The notes under the pieces are model-generated. The model made no database searches and had not been told where the DNA came from. It worked only from the letters and a program-made list of their open reading frames with translations. Position numbers and translations under genes: made by a program. From contig JAADGS010000031.1 in the NCBI GenBank assembly GCA_013152275.1, positions 1 to 64,000 of the forward strand: DNA of 64,000 nt. Direction: 5' to 3'. Source of the stretch: Actinomycetota bacterium. GTDB lineage: Bacteria > Actinomycetota > Acidimicrobiia > Spongiisociales > UBA4744. Of this stretch, positions 24,462 to 32,528 are shown one piece after another; the stretch's first letter is position 1; every line of letters begins with the position of its first letter.

Positions 24462-26198
24462 GTGAAGGCCTTGTGCCGATACAGCGGCGTGCAACCGTTC
24501 CTCAACGTCTGGAAGCAACACCCAGTTTGGTTTCGGTGGATCGCAGCGATCGTGTTCGCGCTGCTGTTGGGGTTGGCCGTCGTCTCGGCCACGGTTCCTT
24601 CTGCAGAGGACACCGCCGGGCCCATCGGTCTCTTTCTCGGCAGTGTTTCCGCAGGCGTCACCTTTGTCGTCGGAGCCCGGCGTCTCCACGGGAGAGAGCG
24701 TGTTTCGTGGACGTTCGTTGGTGTCGGCCTGCTCCTCATCGCGACCGGTGTCTTCGCGGTGGCACTCATCTCGTCATTCACGGAAATGGCGGCTTTTGGA
24801 CCGCCGGACCTCCTCTTTCTCAGCGGGTACGCGTTCGGGATCGTGGGATTCGCCCTCCTTCCCCAGGTCGCCTCCGACTGGTCGGAACGGCTACGGGTCC
24901 TACTCGACGGCCTCATCGGTGCGATCTCGATAGGTGTCATCGCCTGGCTTCTGATACTTGGTGACCTGCTCGGGAAGCTGCAGTCGCTGACGGCGTGGGA
25001 ACGGTGGGCCGGCTCCGCGTATCCGGTGCTGGATGCGATCGCGATGATCGTGATCATTCTGGTGTTCGTGCGCCGCAGCACGTACCGTTTCGACGCCCGG
25101 CTCCTGTTCGTCGGCGCGGCATTCATTGCCCAGATCGTGGCGGATCTCGCCTATCTGAAATCCGGTGTCGGGCACACGTTCACGGAGGCAAAGCCGATCT
25201 ACCCACTGAGCATCTCGGTGCTCATTCTCTTCTTCGCAGCTGCACTGATGGTCCGGTCTCGTCCGGAGCGTCGCGAATACGCGGATCGCAGGTCGTCGCT
25301 GCTCGTGCTGGCCACCCCCTACTCGCTCGCCGCGGCCATGACGACCTTCCTGATCGTGCGCATCGTCCAGGAGCGACTCGATACCGGCTTCTGGGCACTC
25401 CTGTGGGGAACGATCGCAGTCTCCGTGCTCGTCTTCGTCCGGCAAGGCGTTGCCATCCGTGAGAACAGAAGGCTCGTCGAGCGGCAGCGGGCTGCGCTCG
25501 TCTCGTCCATCTCCCATGAGTTGCGCACTCCGCTGACCGCCGTCGTCGGATTCCTGGATCTCGTGATCGATGAGGTGACTCCTCTCGACACGGAAGAACG
25601 GGACGAGCTCCTGTTGGTCGTACACCAACAGGCTCGGTACATGGCCCGGATCGTGTCCGATCTCATCTTGCTGGCCAGAGGCAATCTCGACAGTATCGAC
25701 ATCGCGCCGGCGAAGGTCTCTCTGAAGAGTCTCCTGAACTCCGCGATTGCGACGGTGGATTCCGGCGGGTCGTCCGTGACGGTCGAATCGGACGCGAACC
25801 TCGAGGTCTTTGTCGATTCGGAACGGTTGCAGCAACTCATCGTCAATCTCGTCTCGAATGCAATTCGTTATGGGAGAGGTCGCGTGAACGTCGTGGCGAA
25901 GGCGGCGGGCTCGGCGCTCGTCATCGAGGTCCACGACGATGGGCTCGGGGTGCCCAAGCGGCATGAATTGACCATCTGGGAGCGTTTCGAGAGAGGTGCT
26001 CATCGTCTCGACGGGACGCGGCCCGGATCGGGCATCGGGCTGGCGGTCGTGCGTGTCGTTGCCGAGGCGCACGGAGGGACTGCCGACTATCGACGTTCGG
26101 AACGTCTCGGCGGCTCGTGTTTCTTTGTGACCTTGCCGCGCAGGATCGTCGAAACCAGTCGAGAGAAGCTCGACGGTTCGGTTCGATCGGCGAGCTGA
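24462..26198 (+). CDS. Membrane-bound sensor histidine kinase
   Basis: The 578-aa product has about nine hydrophobic helices over residues 20-330, forming a membrane sensor without an obvious periplasmic domain. The kinase core follows: H-box SHELRTPLTAVVGF with His352, N-box QLIVNLVSNAIRYG, G1 DDGLGV and G2 GSGIGLAVV. No response regulator gene is adjacent, so it is an orphan in this window. The start is a GTG at 24462 just after the stop of the oxoamine synthase; a GTG at 24489 is possible. Coupling with that enzyme suggests it may sense or be influenced by a membrane lipid state, which is inference only. Confidence 0.85.
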   Translation: MKALCRYSGVQPFLNVWKQHPVWFRWIAAIVFALLLGLAVVSATVPSAEDTAGPIGLFLGSVSAGVTFVVGARRLHGRERVSWTFVGVGLLLIATGVFAVALISSFTEMAAFGPPDLLFLSGYAFGIVGFALLPQVASDWSERLRVLLDGLIGAISIGVIAWLLILGDLLGKLQSLTAWERWAGSAYPVLDAIAMIVIILVFVRRSTYRFDARLLFVGAAFIAQIVADLAYLKSGVGHTFTEAKPIYPLSISVLILFFAAALMVRSRPERREYADRRSSLLVLATPYSLAAAMTTFLIVRIVQERLDTGFWALLWGTIAVSVLVFVRQGVAIRENRRLVERQRAALVSSISHELRTPLTAVVGFLDLVIDEVTPLDTEERDELLLVVHQQARYMARIVSDLILLARGNLDSIDIAPAKVSLKSLLNSAIATVDSGGSSVTVESDANLEVFVDSERLQQLIVNLVSNAIRYGRGRVNVVAKAAGSALVIEVHDDGLGVPKRHELTIWERFERGAHRLDGTRPGSGIGLAVVRVVAEAHGGTADYRRSERLGGSCFFVTLPRRIVETSREKLDGSVRSAS

Positions 26199-26560
26199 GT
26201 TCATGTCTGTCGGCGTGTATGCGGTTCGTCCGGCGGAGAGCGTCGGGGGAGGCGATGGGGAGGCGATCGGGGCGCGGATGGTCGGGACATCTCGACTCGC
26301 CTCGAACTCGTCGATCGGCACGACCCTGAGACGGGTTTCTCGACGGTGGAGCGGCTCGCCGGCCGGCGTGCGGCGACCATCGTCGGAGGCGGAGGTGCCC
26401 GTCGGTGTACGCCCCGTGCGGTGGGCGGTCTCTCCGCCATGCCTGGTCGAAGACGTGCGTGTCCGAGGATTCGATCTCCGTGAGAGTGCTTACGAGTAGG
26501 GGCTTTCGACCCTTTCGATTGGGACTTTTGCAGCTCGTGCCAGCTCATACAGCAAGGTAG
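26199..26560. other. Non-coding gap before the sulfur operon
   Basis: Open frames exist on both strands here but their translations are Arg/Ser/Pro-rich, lack homology and have no ribosome-binding site. I regard the stretch as untranslated; it ends in the iteron block and must carry the promoter of the downstream operon. No clear terminator for the histidine kinase was seen. Confidence 0.5.
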
Positions 26561-26587
26561 TATGCAGGGTATGCAGAATATGCAGAG
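26561..26587. promoter_or_regulatory. Three 9-bp TATGCAG iterons
   Basis: TATGCAG occurs at 26561-26567, 26570-26576 and 26579-26585 in perfect 9-bp phase (TATGCAGGG, TATGCAGAA, TATGCAGAG), 34 nt before the PocR-regulator start. This is the best operator candidate of the operon. The 9-bp period is slightly less than one helical turn. Confidence 0.65.
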
Positions 26588-26620
26588 TGATGTACGAAAG
26601 GCAGGACGCGGTTGGCCGGC

Positions 26621-27361
26621 ATGTTGACGTCCAAAGAGTTACAGGAGTTGCTCCAGGTGGATCGCTCGACGATCTACCGCATGGCCGAAGCCGGGTCGCT
26701 TCCTGCGGTCAAGGTGGGACGGCAGTGGCGGTTTCCCGAGGCAGCCATCGAACGCTGGCTCGCATCCGGACACGACGGGAGCGCCCCGTCGCGTGCAGCC
26801 GAGGCCGATGAGGGATTCGATCTGGCACCCACCTCATGTATCCAGCCGATCATCGACCTGCTCGCCGACATGCTGGGGGTGATGCTCGTCGTCACCGACA
26901 TGCAGGGCGTCCCGATCACCGACGTGTCCAACCCGTGCGGGCTGTTCAACGCCGTCGCACAGATACCCGGCGGAACCGCCGAATGTGTCGCGGGATGGCA
27001 GGATCTCGCCGGATCATCCGACCTCGAGCCTCGCTTCACCGGAAGCCATCTCGGCCTCATGTGTGCACGCTCATTCATTCGGGTGGGTACCGAACTGAAG
27101 GCGATGGTGATCGCGGGCGGTATCGCTCCAGGTGTCTGGCCGCCGAGTGACACGGAGTTGGAGTCGATGGCGCAGAGTTTCGGCGCGGATTCGGCGGACC
27201 TCGCCACCCACGTGGATGAGGTGTACGAGCTCGACGCGAACGCCCGGCAGAGAGTGTTGGAGGCACTGCCGCGTGTTGCGGCATTGATTTCCGAGATTAC
27301 GACGGAGTTCCGGTCGTTGCGAGGCAGGCTCGAGGCGATTGCCGCCCTCATCGAACGATAG
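26621..27361 (+). CDS. Excisionase-type HTH - PocR domain transcriptional regulator
   Basis: The 246-aa product has an N-terminal MerR/excisionase-like DNA-binding domain (residues 1-50, LTSKELQELLQVDRSTIYRMAE ... WRFPEAAIERWL) and a PocR ligand-binding domain from about residue 70. PocR domains are PAS-like sensors. This one has four cysteines, in SCIQPIID, NPCGLFNAV, AECVAGW and LMCARSF, which could bind a metal or react with sulfide. ATG at 26621; a TTG at 26612 is less likely. It is the first gene of the sulfur operon, 16 nt before the SQR gene, and the TATGCAG iterons upstream suggest autoregulation. Confidence 0.85.
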   Translation: MLTSKELQELLQVDRSTIYRMAEAGSLPAVKVGRQWRFPEAAIERWLASGHDGSAPSRAAEADEGFDLAPTSCIQPIIDLLADMLGVMLVVTDMQGVPITDVSNPCGLFNAVAQIPGGTAECVAGWQDLAGSSDLEPRFTGSHLGLMCARSFIRVGTELKAMVIAGGIAPGVWPPSDTELESMAQSFGADSADLATHVDEVYELDANARQRVLEALPRVAALISEITTEFRSLRGRLEAIAALIER

Positions 27362-27377
27362 ACAAGGAGCTGAGCGA

Positions 27378-28613
27378 ATGAGGAAACTGTTGGTCCTGGG
27401 CGCAGGCACTGCCGGCACCATGGTGGTGAACAAGATGAGCCACCATCTCGATCCCGACGAATGGCAGATCACGATCGTGGACCAGGACGAGACGCACTAC
27501 TACCAGCCGGGGTTTCTGTTCATCCCGTTCGGGATGTATGGGCGCAACGACGTCATCAAGGCCAAGCGAGACTACATCCCGACCGGTGTCGAGATGATCG
27601 TCTCGGAGATCGATGTGATCGACCCGGACAACAACCAGGTCAAACTCGTCAAGGGAGATCGCCGGCTGGACTACGACTACCTGGTCATTGCCACCGGGAC
27701 GCATCCGAGGCTGGACCAGACGCCCGGGCTTCTCGACGAAGAGAAACTTCCGGAGAACATTCACACCTTCTACACCCTCGAGGGAGCCGTGAACCTCGCC
27801 AAGTACCTGCGGTCCTGGGAAGGCGGACGGCTGGTGCTCAACATCATGGAGTTCCCGTTCAAGTGCCCGGTCGCTCCGCTGGAGTTCATCTTCCTTGCCG
27901 ACTGGTGGTTCACCGAGCAGGGGATCCGCGACAAGGTGGATCTGACCTTCGTGACCCCGCTTCCTGGGGCGTTCACGAAGCCGATCGCCTCTCGAGCGCT
28001 TGGCGGGATGCTGGAAGAGAAGAAGATCGCCCTGGTTCCGGACTTCATGCCGGAGCGGGTCGATGCGGACCGCAACACCCTCGTCGCGTTCGACGAGGAG
28101 GAGGTCGCATACGATCTGCTCGTCACCGTGCCGGTCAGTATGGGTGCCGACGTGATCGGACGATCGGGACTGGGAGATGAACTGAACCACGTTCCGGTCG
28201 ACAAGGAGACGTTCGTTTCCAAGAAGTACGACAACATCTTCGCTCTGGGCGACGCTGCAGCGCTGCCGACGTCCAAGGCGGGATCGGTTGCGCACTTCGC
28301 CGTCGATATCTGGACCGAGAACTTCCTTCGGTACATCGACGGCCTTCCCATGCTCGAGAGATTCGACGGTCACGCGAACTGTTTCATCGAGTCGGGCTTC
28401 GGCAAGGGGCTCCTGATCGACTTCAACTATGACACCGAGCCACTTCCGGGTAAGTACCCGCTTCCCGGCTTGGGCCCGTTCTCGCTGCTGCAGGAATCCG
28501 AGATGAACCACTGGGGCAAGATGATGTTCCGGTGGATGTACTGGAACGTGCTCCTCAAGGGCAAGGAAATGCCGGTCACCTCCTACATGACGATGGCAGG
28601 GAAGTGGAGCTGA
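27378..28613 (+). CDS. sqr: Sulfide:quinone oxidoreductase-like FAD protein
   Basis: This 411-aa flavoprotein starts with an FAD Rossmann motif (LVLGAGTAGTMVVNKM) and has a second one-end motif NIFALGDAAALP. It contains exactly two cysteines: Cys163 in FKCPVAPLE and Cys334 in HANCFIESG, matching the redox pair of SQR and flavocytochrome c sulfide dehydrogenase; the third SQR cysteine is absent. The C-terminus has amphipathic aromatic helices (KMMFRWMYWNVLL) suited to membrane attachment. Likely reaction: sulfide oxidation with electrons passed to quinone. RBS AAGGAG-like, ATG at 27378. The DUF1641 gene follows after one nucleotide. Confidence 0.85.
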   Translation: MRKLLVLGAGTAGTMVVNKMSHHLDPDEWQITIVDQDETHYYQPGFLFIPFGMYGRNDVIKAKRDYIPTGVEMIVSEIDVIDPDNNQVKLVKGDRRLDYDYLVIATGTHPRLDQTPGLLDEEKLPENIHTFYTLEGAVNLAKYLRSWEGGRLVLNIMEFPFKCPVAPLEFIFLADWWFTEQGIRDKVDLTFVTPLPGAFTKPIASRALGGMLEEKKIALVPDFMPERVDADRNTLVAFDEEEVAYDLLVTVPVSMGADVIGRSGLGDELNHVPVDKETFVSKKYDNIFALGDAAALPTSKAGSVAHFAVDIWTENFLRYIDGLPMLERFDGHANCFIESGFGKGLLIDFNYDTEPLPGKYPLPGLGPFSLLQESEMNHWGKMMFRWMYWNVLLKGKEMPVTSYMTMAGKWS

Positions 28614-28614
28614 G

Positions 28615-29301
28615 ATGAGTACCACGACCGACGACGTCGCCGAGCTGAGTCACAAGATCGACCAGCTCACCGCTCAGGTGCAGTTCCTCACCGAGGAGGC
28701 GCTCCTCGCGAGGGAGCGTCGCCAGGAACGCGACGAACTCATGGCCGACGTGACGCCGCTTGCCGGCGAGGCATATCGGTATGCAGTGCGTCAGCTCGAG
28801 CAGATAGATCGATACGTGACGCTCGACGACATGACCCATCTGGTCAAGAAGCTGTTGCGGAACGTCAAGAATCTCGAAGAGCTCCTCGACAGGATGGACA
28901 GTATCAAGGAGTTCATCGAGGACGCGACTCCCTTGACGCAGAGCGGAGTCATCAGCTTGATGGACGCGTTGCAGGACCTCGAGCACCGCGGCTACTTCGG
29001 GTTCATCCGAAGCGGTGGACAGGTGCTGGACAACATCGTCACGAGTTTCACGGAGGAGGATGTGCGCGCACTGGGCGACAACATCGTGCTGATCCTTCAG
29101 ACGGTGCGCGAGATGACTCAGCCGGAAGTGATGACGATGCTGCAGGATACGGCGAGGACGGTCCGCGAAGAAGAAGTTCCCGAAGACATCACGTGGCGGG
29201 CGTTGGTTCGCCAGATGCGTGACCCGGCGACCAAGAAGGGTCTGGCGAAGCTGATGCTGACCCTTCGGACGATTTCGGGCGAACAGCCGGAAAGACAGTA
29301 G
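28615..29301 (+). CDS. DUF1641 family protein
   Basis: A 228-aa, largely alpha-helical acidic protein of the DUF1641 family, with a helical N-terminus (KIDQLTAQVQFLTEEALL) and the conserved core around GVISLMDALQDLEHRGYFGF. Members are repeatedly found next to SQR-like flavoproteins or formate dehydrogenase-type genes; their biochemical role is not established. It starts one nucleotide after the SQR stop, which suggests coupled translation and a protein partner role for the flavoprotein. No membrane segment or cysteine is present. Confidence 0.87.
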   Translation: MSTTTDDVAELSHKIDQLTAQVQFLTEEALLARERRQERDELMADVTPLAGEAYRYAVRQLEQIDRYVTLDDMTHLVKKLLRNVKNLEELLDRMDSIKEFIEDATPLTQSGVISLMDALQDLEHRGYFGFIRSGGQVLDNIVTSFTEEDVRALGDNIVLILQTVREMTQPEVMTMLQDTARTVREEEVPEDITWRALVRQMRDPATKKGLAKLMLTLRTISGEQPERQ

Positions 29302-29314
29302 TAAAGGAGAAGTC

Positions 29315-29632
29315 ATGGCAACAGAAGTGATTGCCGGCCATGAGATCACCGTCGATGACGAAGGTTTCATGACCGATCCGAGCGAGTGGAGCGAGGTGCT
29401 CGCCGAGGCGCTCGCCAAGGAGATCAACATCGACGAACTGACCGAAGATCACTGGAAGGTGATCCGGTTCCTGCGAGCAGACCATGCAGAGACAGGGGAG
29501 ACGGCGACGATCCGGCGAGTTTCGATACAGACCGGTGTGACGACGAAACAGCTGTACCAGCTCTTCCCGAAAAAGCCTGCCAAGAAGATGGCGTACATCG
29601 CCGGCCTTCCAAAGCCGACCGGTTGCGTCTGA
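29315..29632 (+). CDS. tusE: DsrC/TusE family sulfur carrier, single-cysteine type
   Basis: The 105-aa product has the family fold and the C-terminal arm GLPKPTGCV with the penultimate redox cysteine (Cys104, CysA). The second cysteine of true DsrC, ten residues before, is replaced by Tyr, so the protein belongs with TusE-like sulfur relay forms that carry a persulfide but cannot make the intramolecular trisulfide of dissimilatory DsrC. No dsrAB is in the window. The RBS AAGGAG precedes ATG 29315. It likely accepts sulfur from the DsrE2-like neighbour or from the SQR product. Confidence 0.9.
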   Translation: MATEVIAGHEITVDDEGFMTDPSEWSEVLAEALAKEINIDELTEDHWKVIRFLRADHAETGETATIRRVSIQTGVTTKQLYQLFPKKPAKKMAYIAGLPKPTGCV

Positions 29633-29645
29633 AGGGAGTGCACCA

Positions 29646-30125
29646 ATGCCGAAGTTCGATGATGAGACGGACCGTAAGATCAGCATCATCCTGAGTAAGG
29701 GGAGCCTGGACTGGGCGACCGCAGCGATGGTGATCGCCAACGCGGCGGTCTCCGAAGGAACCGAACTGCATATCTTCTTCACCTTCTACGGCATGGATGC
29801 CGTGCTGAAGAAGAAGATGGATCATCTCAAGGTCACACCGCTCGCGAATCCATCGATGGGAATGCCGAACGCCGTTGCCGCCCTTCCGGGAGTGACGGCG
29901 ATGGCGACGGCGATGATGAAGAAGATGATGAAGAAGCAGGACGTTCCGGAGCATCGCGACTTCATCCAGATGGTCGCCGACGCAGGTGGTCACCTGCACG
30001 TGTGCCGGATGACGTTCGACATGTTCGGATTCAAAGAGGAGGATCTCTACGAAGAGGTGGAAGACGTGCTCAACGCAACCGATTTCCTCGAGCTTGCCGA
30101 CGGCGGCCAGATCATCTTCATCTGA
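29646..30125 (+). CDS. dsrE2: DsrE2-like sulfur transfer protein
   Basis: A 159-aa DsrE/F-like protein with one cysteine, Cys120 in HLHVCRMTFDMFGFK, the DsrE2 persulfide position. The N-terminus KISIILSKGSLDWATAAMVIANAA and the central Met-rich patch (MATAMMKKMMKKQ) are typical of this group. DsrE2 proteins exchange sulfane sulfur with TusA or DsrC/TusE partners. RBS AAGGGAG, ATG 29646. It is the last operon gene and is followed within 15 nt by an intrinsic terminator. Met and Lys clusters near residues 85-97 may mediate membrane or partner contact. Confidence 0.87.
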   Translation: MPKFDDETDRKISIILSKGSLDWATAAMVIANAAVSEGTELHIFFTFYGMDAVLKKKMDHLKVTPLANPSMGMPNAVAALPGVTAMATAMMKKMMKKQDVPEHRDFIQMVADAGGHLHVCRMTFDMFGFKEEDLYEEVEDVLNATDFLELADGGQIIFI

Positions 30126-30138
30126 TTGCAGACTGTTG

Positions 30139-30165
30139 GAGGGGGTCCGCGAGGGCCCCCTCTTT
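30139..30165 (+). terminator. Intrinsic terminator of the sulfur operon
   Basis: GAGGGGG (30139-30145) pairs perfectly with CCCCCTC (30156-30162), extendable through TCC/GGG, with a small loop and a TTT start of the tail. It lies 14 nt after the dsrE2-like stop codon. Confidence 0.85.
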
Positions 30166-30404
30166 CGTTGTACCCACGCTCGCCGTACTCGGTATGTGGC
30201 ATTCGGTACCGCAACCGGCATCGCTGCCAGATCGTAGGGCGGGCGTGGCGACCCTCGGCGGCGACCGGAAGACGGCAGAACTCGCTTTGCTCGCCGGGGG
30301 GAGCAGTGTTCGCCCTGCTCGGTGGGGGAGGGCTTTGACGAGCGTCGGGGAGGTGTCCACGAGATCTTGGCCGAGGGCGGCGGGTGGCCCGCCGATCCGC
30401 GCGC

Positions 30405-30896
30405 CTAGGAGCGGGAGCCGTCTTCGTGCTCGACGGGAGGGACGAGGATGACGGGGACGTGGGTCTGTTCCATGACTTCGGCCGAGACGGAGCGCCATGC
30501 ACCGTCGCTGAACAACCTGCGGGTCACTCCGAGGAGGACGAGGTCGGCTCCGATGGTGTCCGCCGTATGGCAGATCACCTTCGCGGGGTTGGATCCCTCC
30601 AGGAAGAGCTTCTTCGGAAGCAGGCCCCTTGCGATCAGTGCAGCCAGGACGGGAGCGGCAAGGCGCTCGCCACGTTCCTCCACATAGCGGGCGGTTCGTG
30701 CCTGTTCGCTCTCGCTGTCAGGGGGGAACTCGGTGAGTGGATGCCACAGTTCGAGCTCCAGAGTGTCGAGGAACTCCTGGGGGGCAGGGACGACCGTGAG
30801 TACGGAGACGTCCCCCGTCGTACCCGCGAGGCGCAGAGTCAGGTCCGCGACGGGGCCCGGAGGGAGGACACCCGTGGTGGCTATCAGCACGTGCAC
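30405..30896 (-). CDS. Universal stress protein-like (UspA) protein
   Basis: The 163-aa product has the Usp layout: N-terminal strand VHVLIATTG, central helix region and C-terminal ADLVLLGVTRR ... EVMEQTHVPVILVPP. The ATP-binding Gly-rich motif is degenerate (GVTRRLFSDG), so nucleotide binding is doubtful. A GTG at 30896 with TAGAGGC upstream is the likely start. It converges on the end of the sulfur operon with a 240-nt gap. Stress response is the general family role; no specific trigger is seen. Confidence 0.75.
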   Translation of the reverse strand: MHVLIATTGVLPPGPVADLTLRLAGTTGDVSVLTVVPAPQEFLDTLELELWHPLTEFPPDSESEQARTARYVEERGERLAAPVLAALIARGLLPKKLFLEGSNPAKVICHTADTIGADLVLLGVTRRLFSDGAWRSVSAEVMEQTHVPVILVPPVEHEDGSRS

Positions 30897-31149
30897 GCCT
30901 CTAGCGTAAACCACTTTCCGACCGCACATCCCGACGGGAGCCTCCCGAGCAACGCATGGCCCACATTTCGACGACCGTGCATCGCCCCCTGTCTCCGCCA
31001 CGATGTGGCGCGCGACTGCCCTTTGTCACGTCCGAGCCGTCATGCCCGCCCCGCGGTCTCGCAGCGATCTGAGGCTGTGATGCGCAGTGCAAAGCACCGG
31101 TGCCGGCATCGCTGGACTCCTACGAGCCCCCGTCGGGTACAGTGCGCGC

Positions 31150-31659
31150 ATGTCCACACCCACTCCCCAGCTGATCAACCAGGTGACGTGGATGATTCCG
31201 AACGCTCTGGCCCTCATCGGTGCACGCTCCGGCGAAGAGTGGAATGCCATGACGGCTTCGTGGATCACCCAGGTCTCCATGGAGCCCGTCTCGATAGCCG
31301 TGTCCATCGACAAGAAGGCGCTGACACACCGACTCGTCGGCGAGGGTGGGGCCTTCTCCGTGAATCTGTGGTCGCCGGACGACACTCGTGTCTTCGTGAA
31401 GTTCTCGAAGCCGGCCACGAAGGACGGGATGCGGCTCAACGGCCTGCCCTTCAGGGAGGGTGTGACCGGCGTACCCGTTTTCGAAGCGTCCGTGGCGTGG
31501 CTCGAGGCGGCCGTGATCGATACGATCGATGTGGGCACCCACACGCTGTTCATCGGCGAGCTCGTCGCAGCCGGCAAGGATGCGAGTCACCAGGGGCGAG
31601 CGGCATCCATTGGCGACACACGAATGAAGTATGGAGGGGTGCGACGGGGAGGGCACTGA
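31150..31659 (+). CDS. Flavin reductase-like (DIM6/NTAB family) FMN protein
   Basis: A 169-aa protein with the flavin reductase split-barrel features: WNAMTASWITQVSMEPVSIAVSIDKKALTHRLV and FSVNLWSPD. The family reduces free FMN/FAD with NAD(P)H or serves as the reductase half of two-component oxygenases. No oxygenase component is adjacent. ATG at 31150. The SDR gene begins 78 nt later on the same strand. Confidence 0.83.
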   Translation: MSTPTPQLINQVTWMIPNALALIGARSGEEWNAMTASWITQVSMEPVSIAVSIDKKALTHRLVGEGGAFSVNLWSPDDTRVFVKFSKPATKDGMRLNGLPFREGVTGVPVFEASVAWLEAAVIDTIDVGTHTLFIGELVAAGKDASHQGRAASIGDTRMKYGGVRRGGH

Positions 31660-31737
31660 GTTCCCCACTCTCCGTTGCCGGCCGTTCAGATCACAGGGTG
31701 CCGGTGGCCGGTACCATACGAAACCGGAGGTGAGGGC

Positions 31738-32502
31738 ATGGACATTCGCGTCGATGGCAAGGTCGCGCTGATCACTGGCGGCAGCAGAGGGATCGGGGAG
31801 GCCATCGCCAAGGAGTTTCTTGCCAGTGGCGCCGCAGGAGTCGTGATCACAGGCAGGAAGCAGGCTGGACTCGACCAGGCGCTGGAAGAGATCGATGGAG
31901 GCGATCGTGTCATCGCAGTGGCGGGAGGCGCCGACGATGCAGACCATGTCACGCGAGCCGTGCAGCAGACGATTCGTGAGTTCGGCTCTTGTGATGTTCT
32001 CGTCAACAACGCGGCGACCAACCCGGTCGCAGGGAACATCACCGATATCGACCTTGGAGCGCTCGACAAGACCTGGTCGGTGAATCAGCGCGGTCCACTC
32101 ATGTTCGCGCGAGAGACCTGGCGGCAGTGGATGCGCGAACACGGTGGCTCGATCGTCAACATTGCATCGGTCGGGGGGCTCATGCCCGGGCCGCTGCTCG
32201 GAGCGTACAACGTGTCCAAGGCGGCGCTCATCTTCATGACGCGACAACTCGCTTTTGAGATGGCTCCCGGCGTGCGGGTGAACGCCGTCGCGCCGGGTAT
32301 CGTGAAGACCAGGTTCTCACGGCTTCTCTGGGAGATGAACGAGGAGGCCGCCGGCGGGCTCCATCCACTGAAATGCCTCGGAGAGGTGGAAGACGTGGCC
32401 GCGGCGGTCCTGTTCCTCGCATCGGACACCGCTTCGTGGATCACCGCGGTGACCATTCCGATCGACGGCGGGATGACCGGAGCGAGACCTGGTATCGGGT
32501 AG
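31738..32502 (+). CDS. Short-chain dehydrogenase/reductase (SDR)
   Basis: The 254-aa product is a classical SDR: cofactor motif TGGSRGIG, NNAAT, catalytic Ser in NIASVGG, Tyr-x-x-x-Lys in YNVSK and PG motif VAPGIVKT. It resembles 3-oxoacyl-ACP reductase/gluconate dehydrogenase-type enzymes; the last part has the C-terminal PIDGG motif. ATG 31738 with GGAGG six to eight bases upstream (CCGGAGGTGAGGGC). The substrate is unknown. A DUF4032 gene converges on it with a 26-nt gap. Confidence 0.9.
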   Translation: MDIRVDGKVALITGGSRGIGEAIAKEFLASGAAGVVITGRKQAGLDQALEEIDGGDRVIAVAGGADDADHVTRAVQQTIREFGSCDVLVNNAATNPVAGNITDIDLGALDKTWSVNQRGPLMFARETWRQWMREHGGSIVNIASVGGLMPGPLLGAYNVSKAALIFMTRQLAFEMAPGVRVNAVAPGIVKTRFSRLLWEMNEEAAGGLHPLKCLGEVEDVAAAVLFLASDTASWITAVTIPIDGGMTGARPGIG

Positions 32503-32528
32503 CGAGGGTATCCGGTACCCATTCGGCT

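Noticed and set aside
26203-26499. 98-codon + strand frame before the sulfur operon
   Set aside because: Arg/Ser/Gly-rich, no homology, no ribosome-binding site, and similar frames exist on the other strand.
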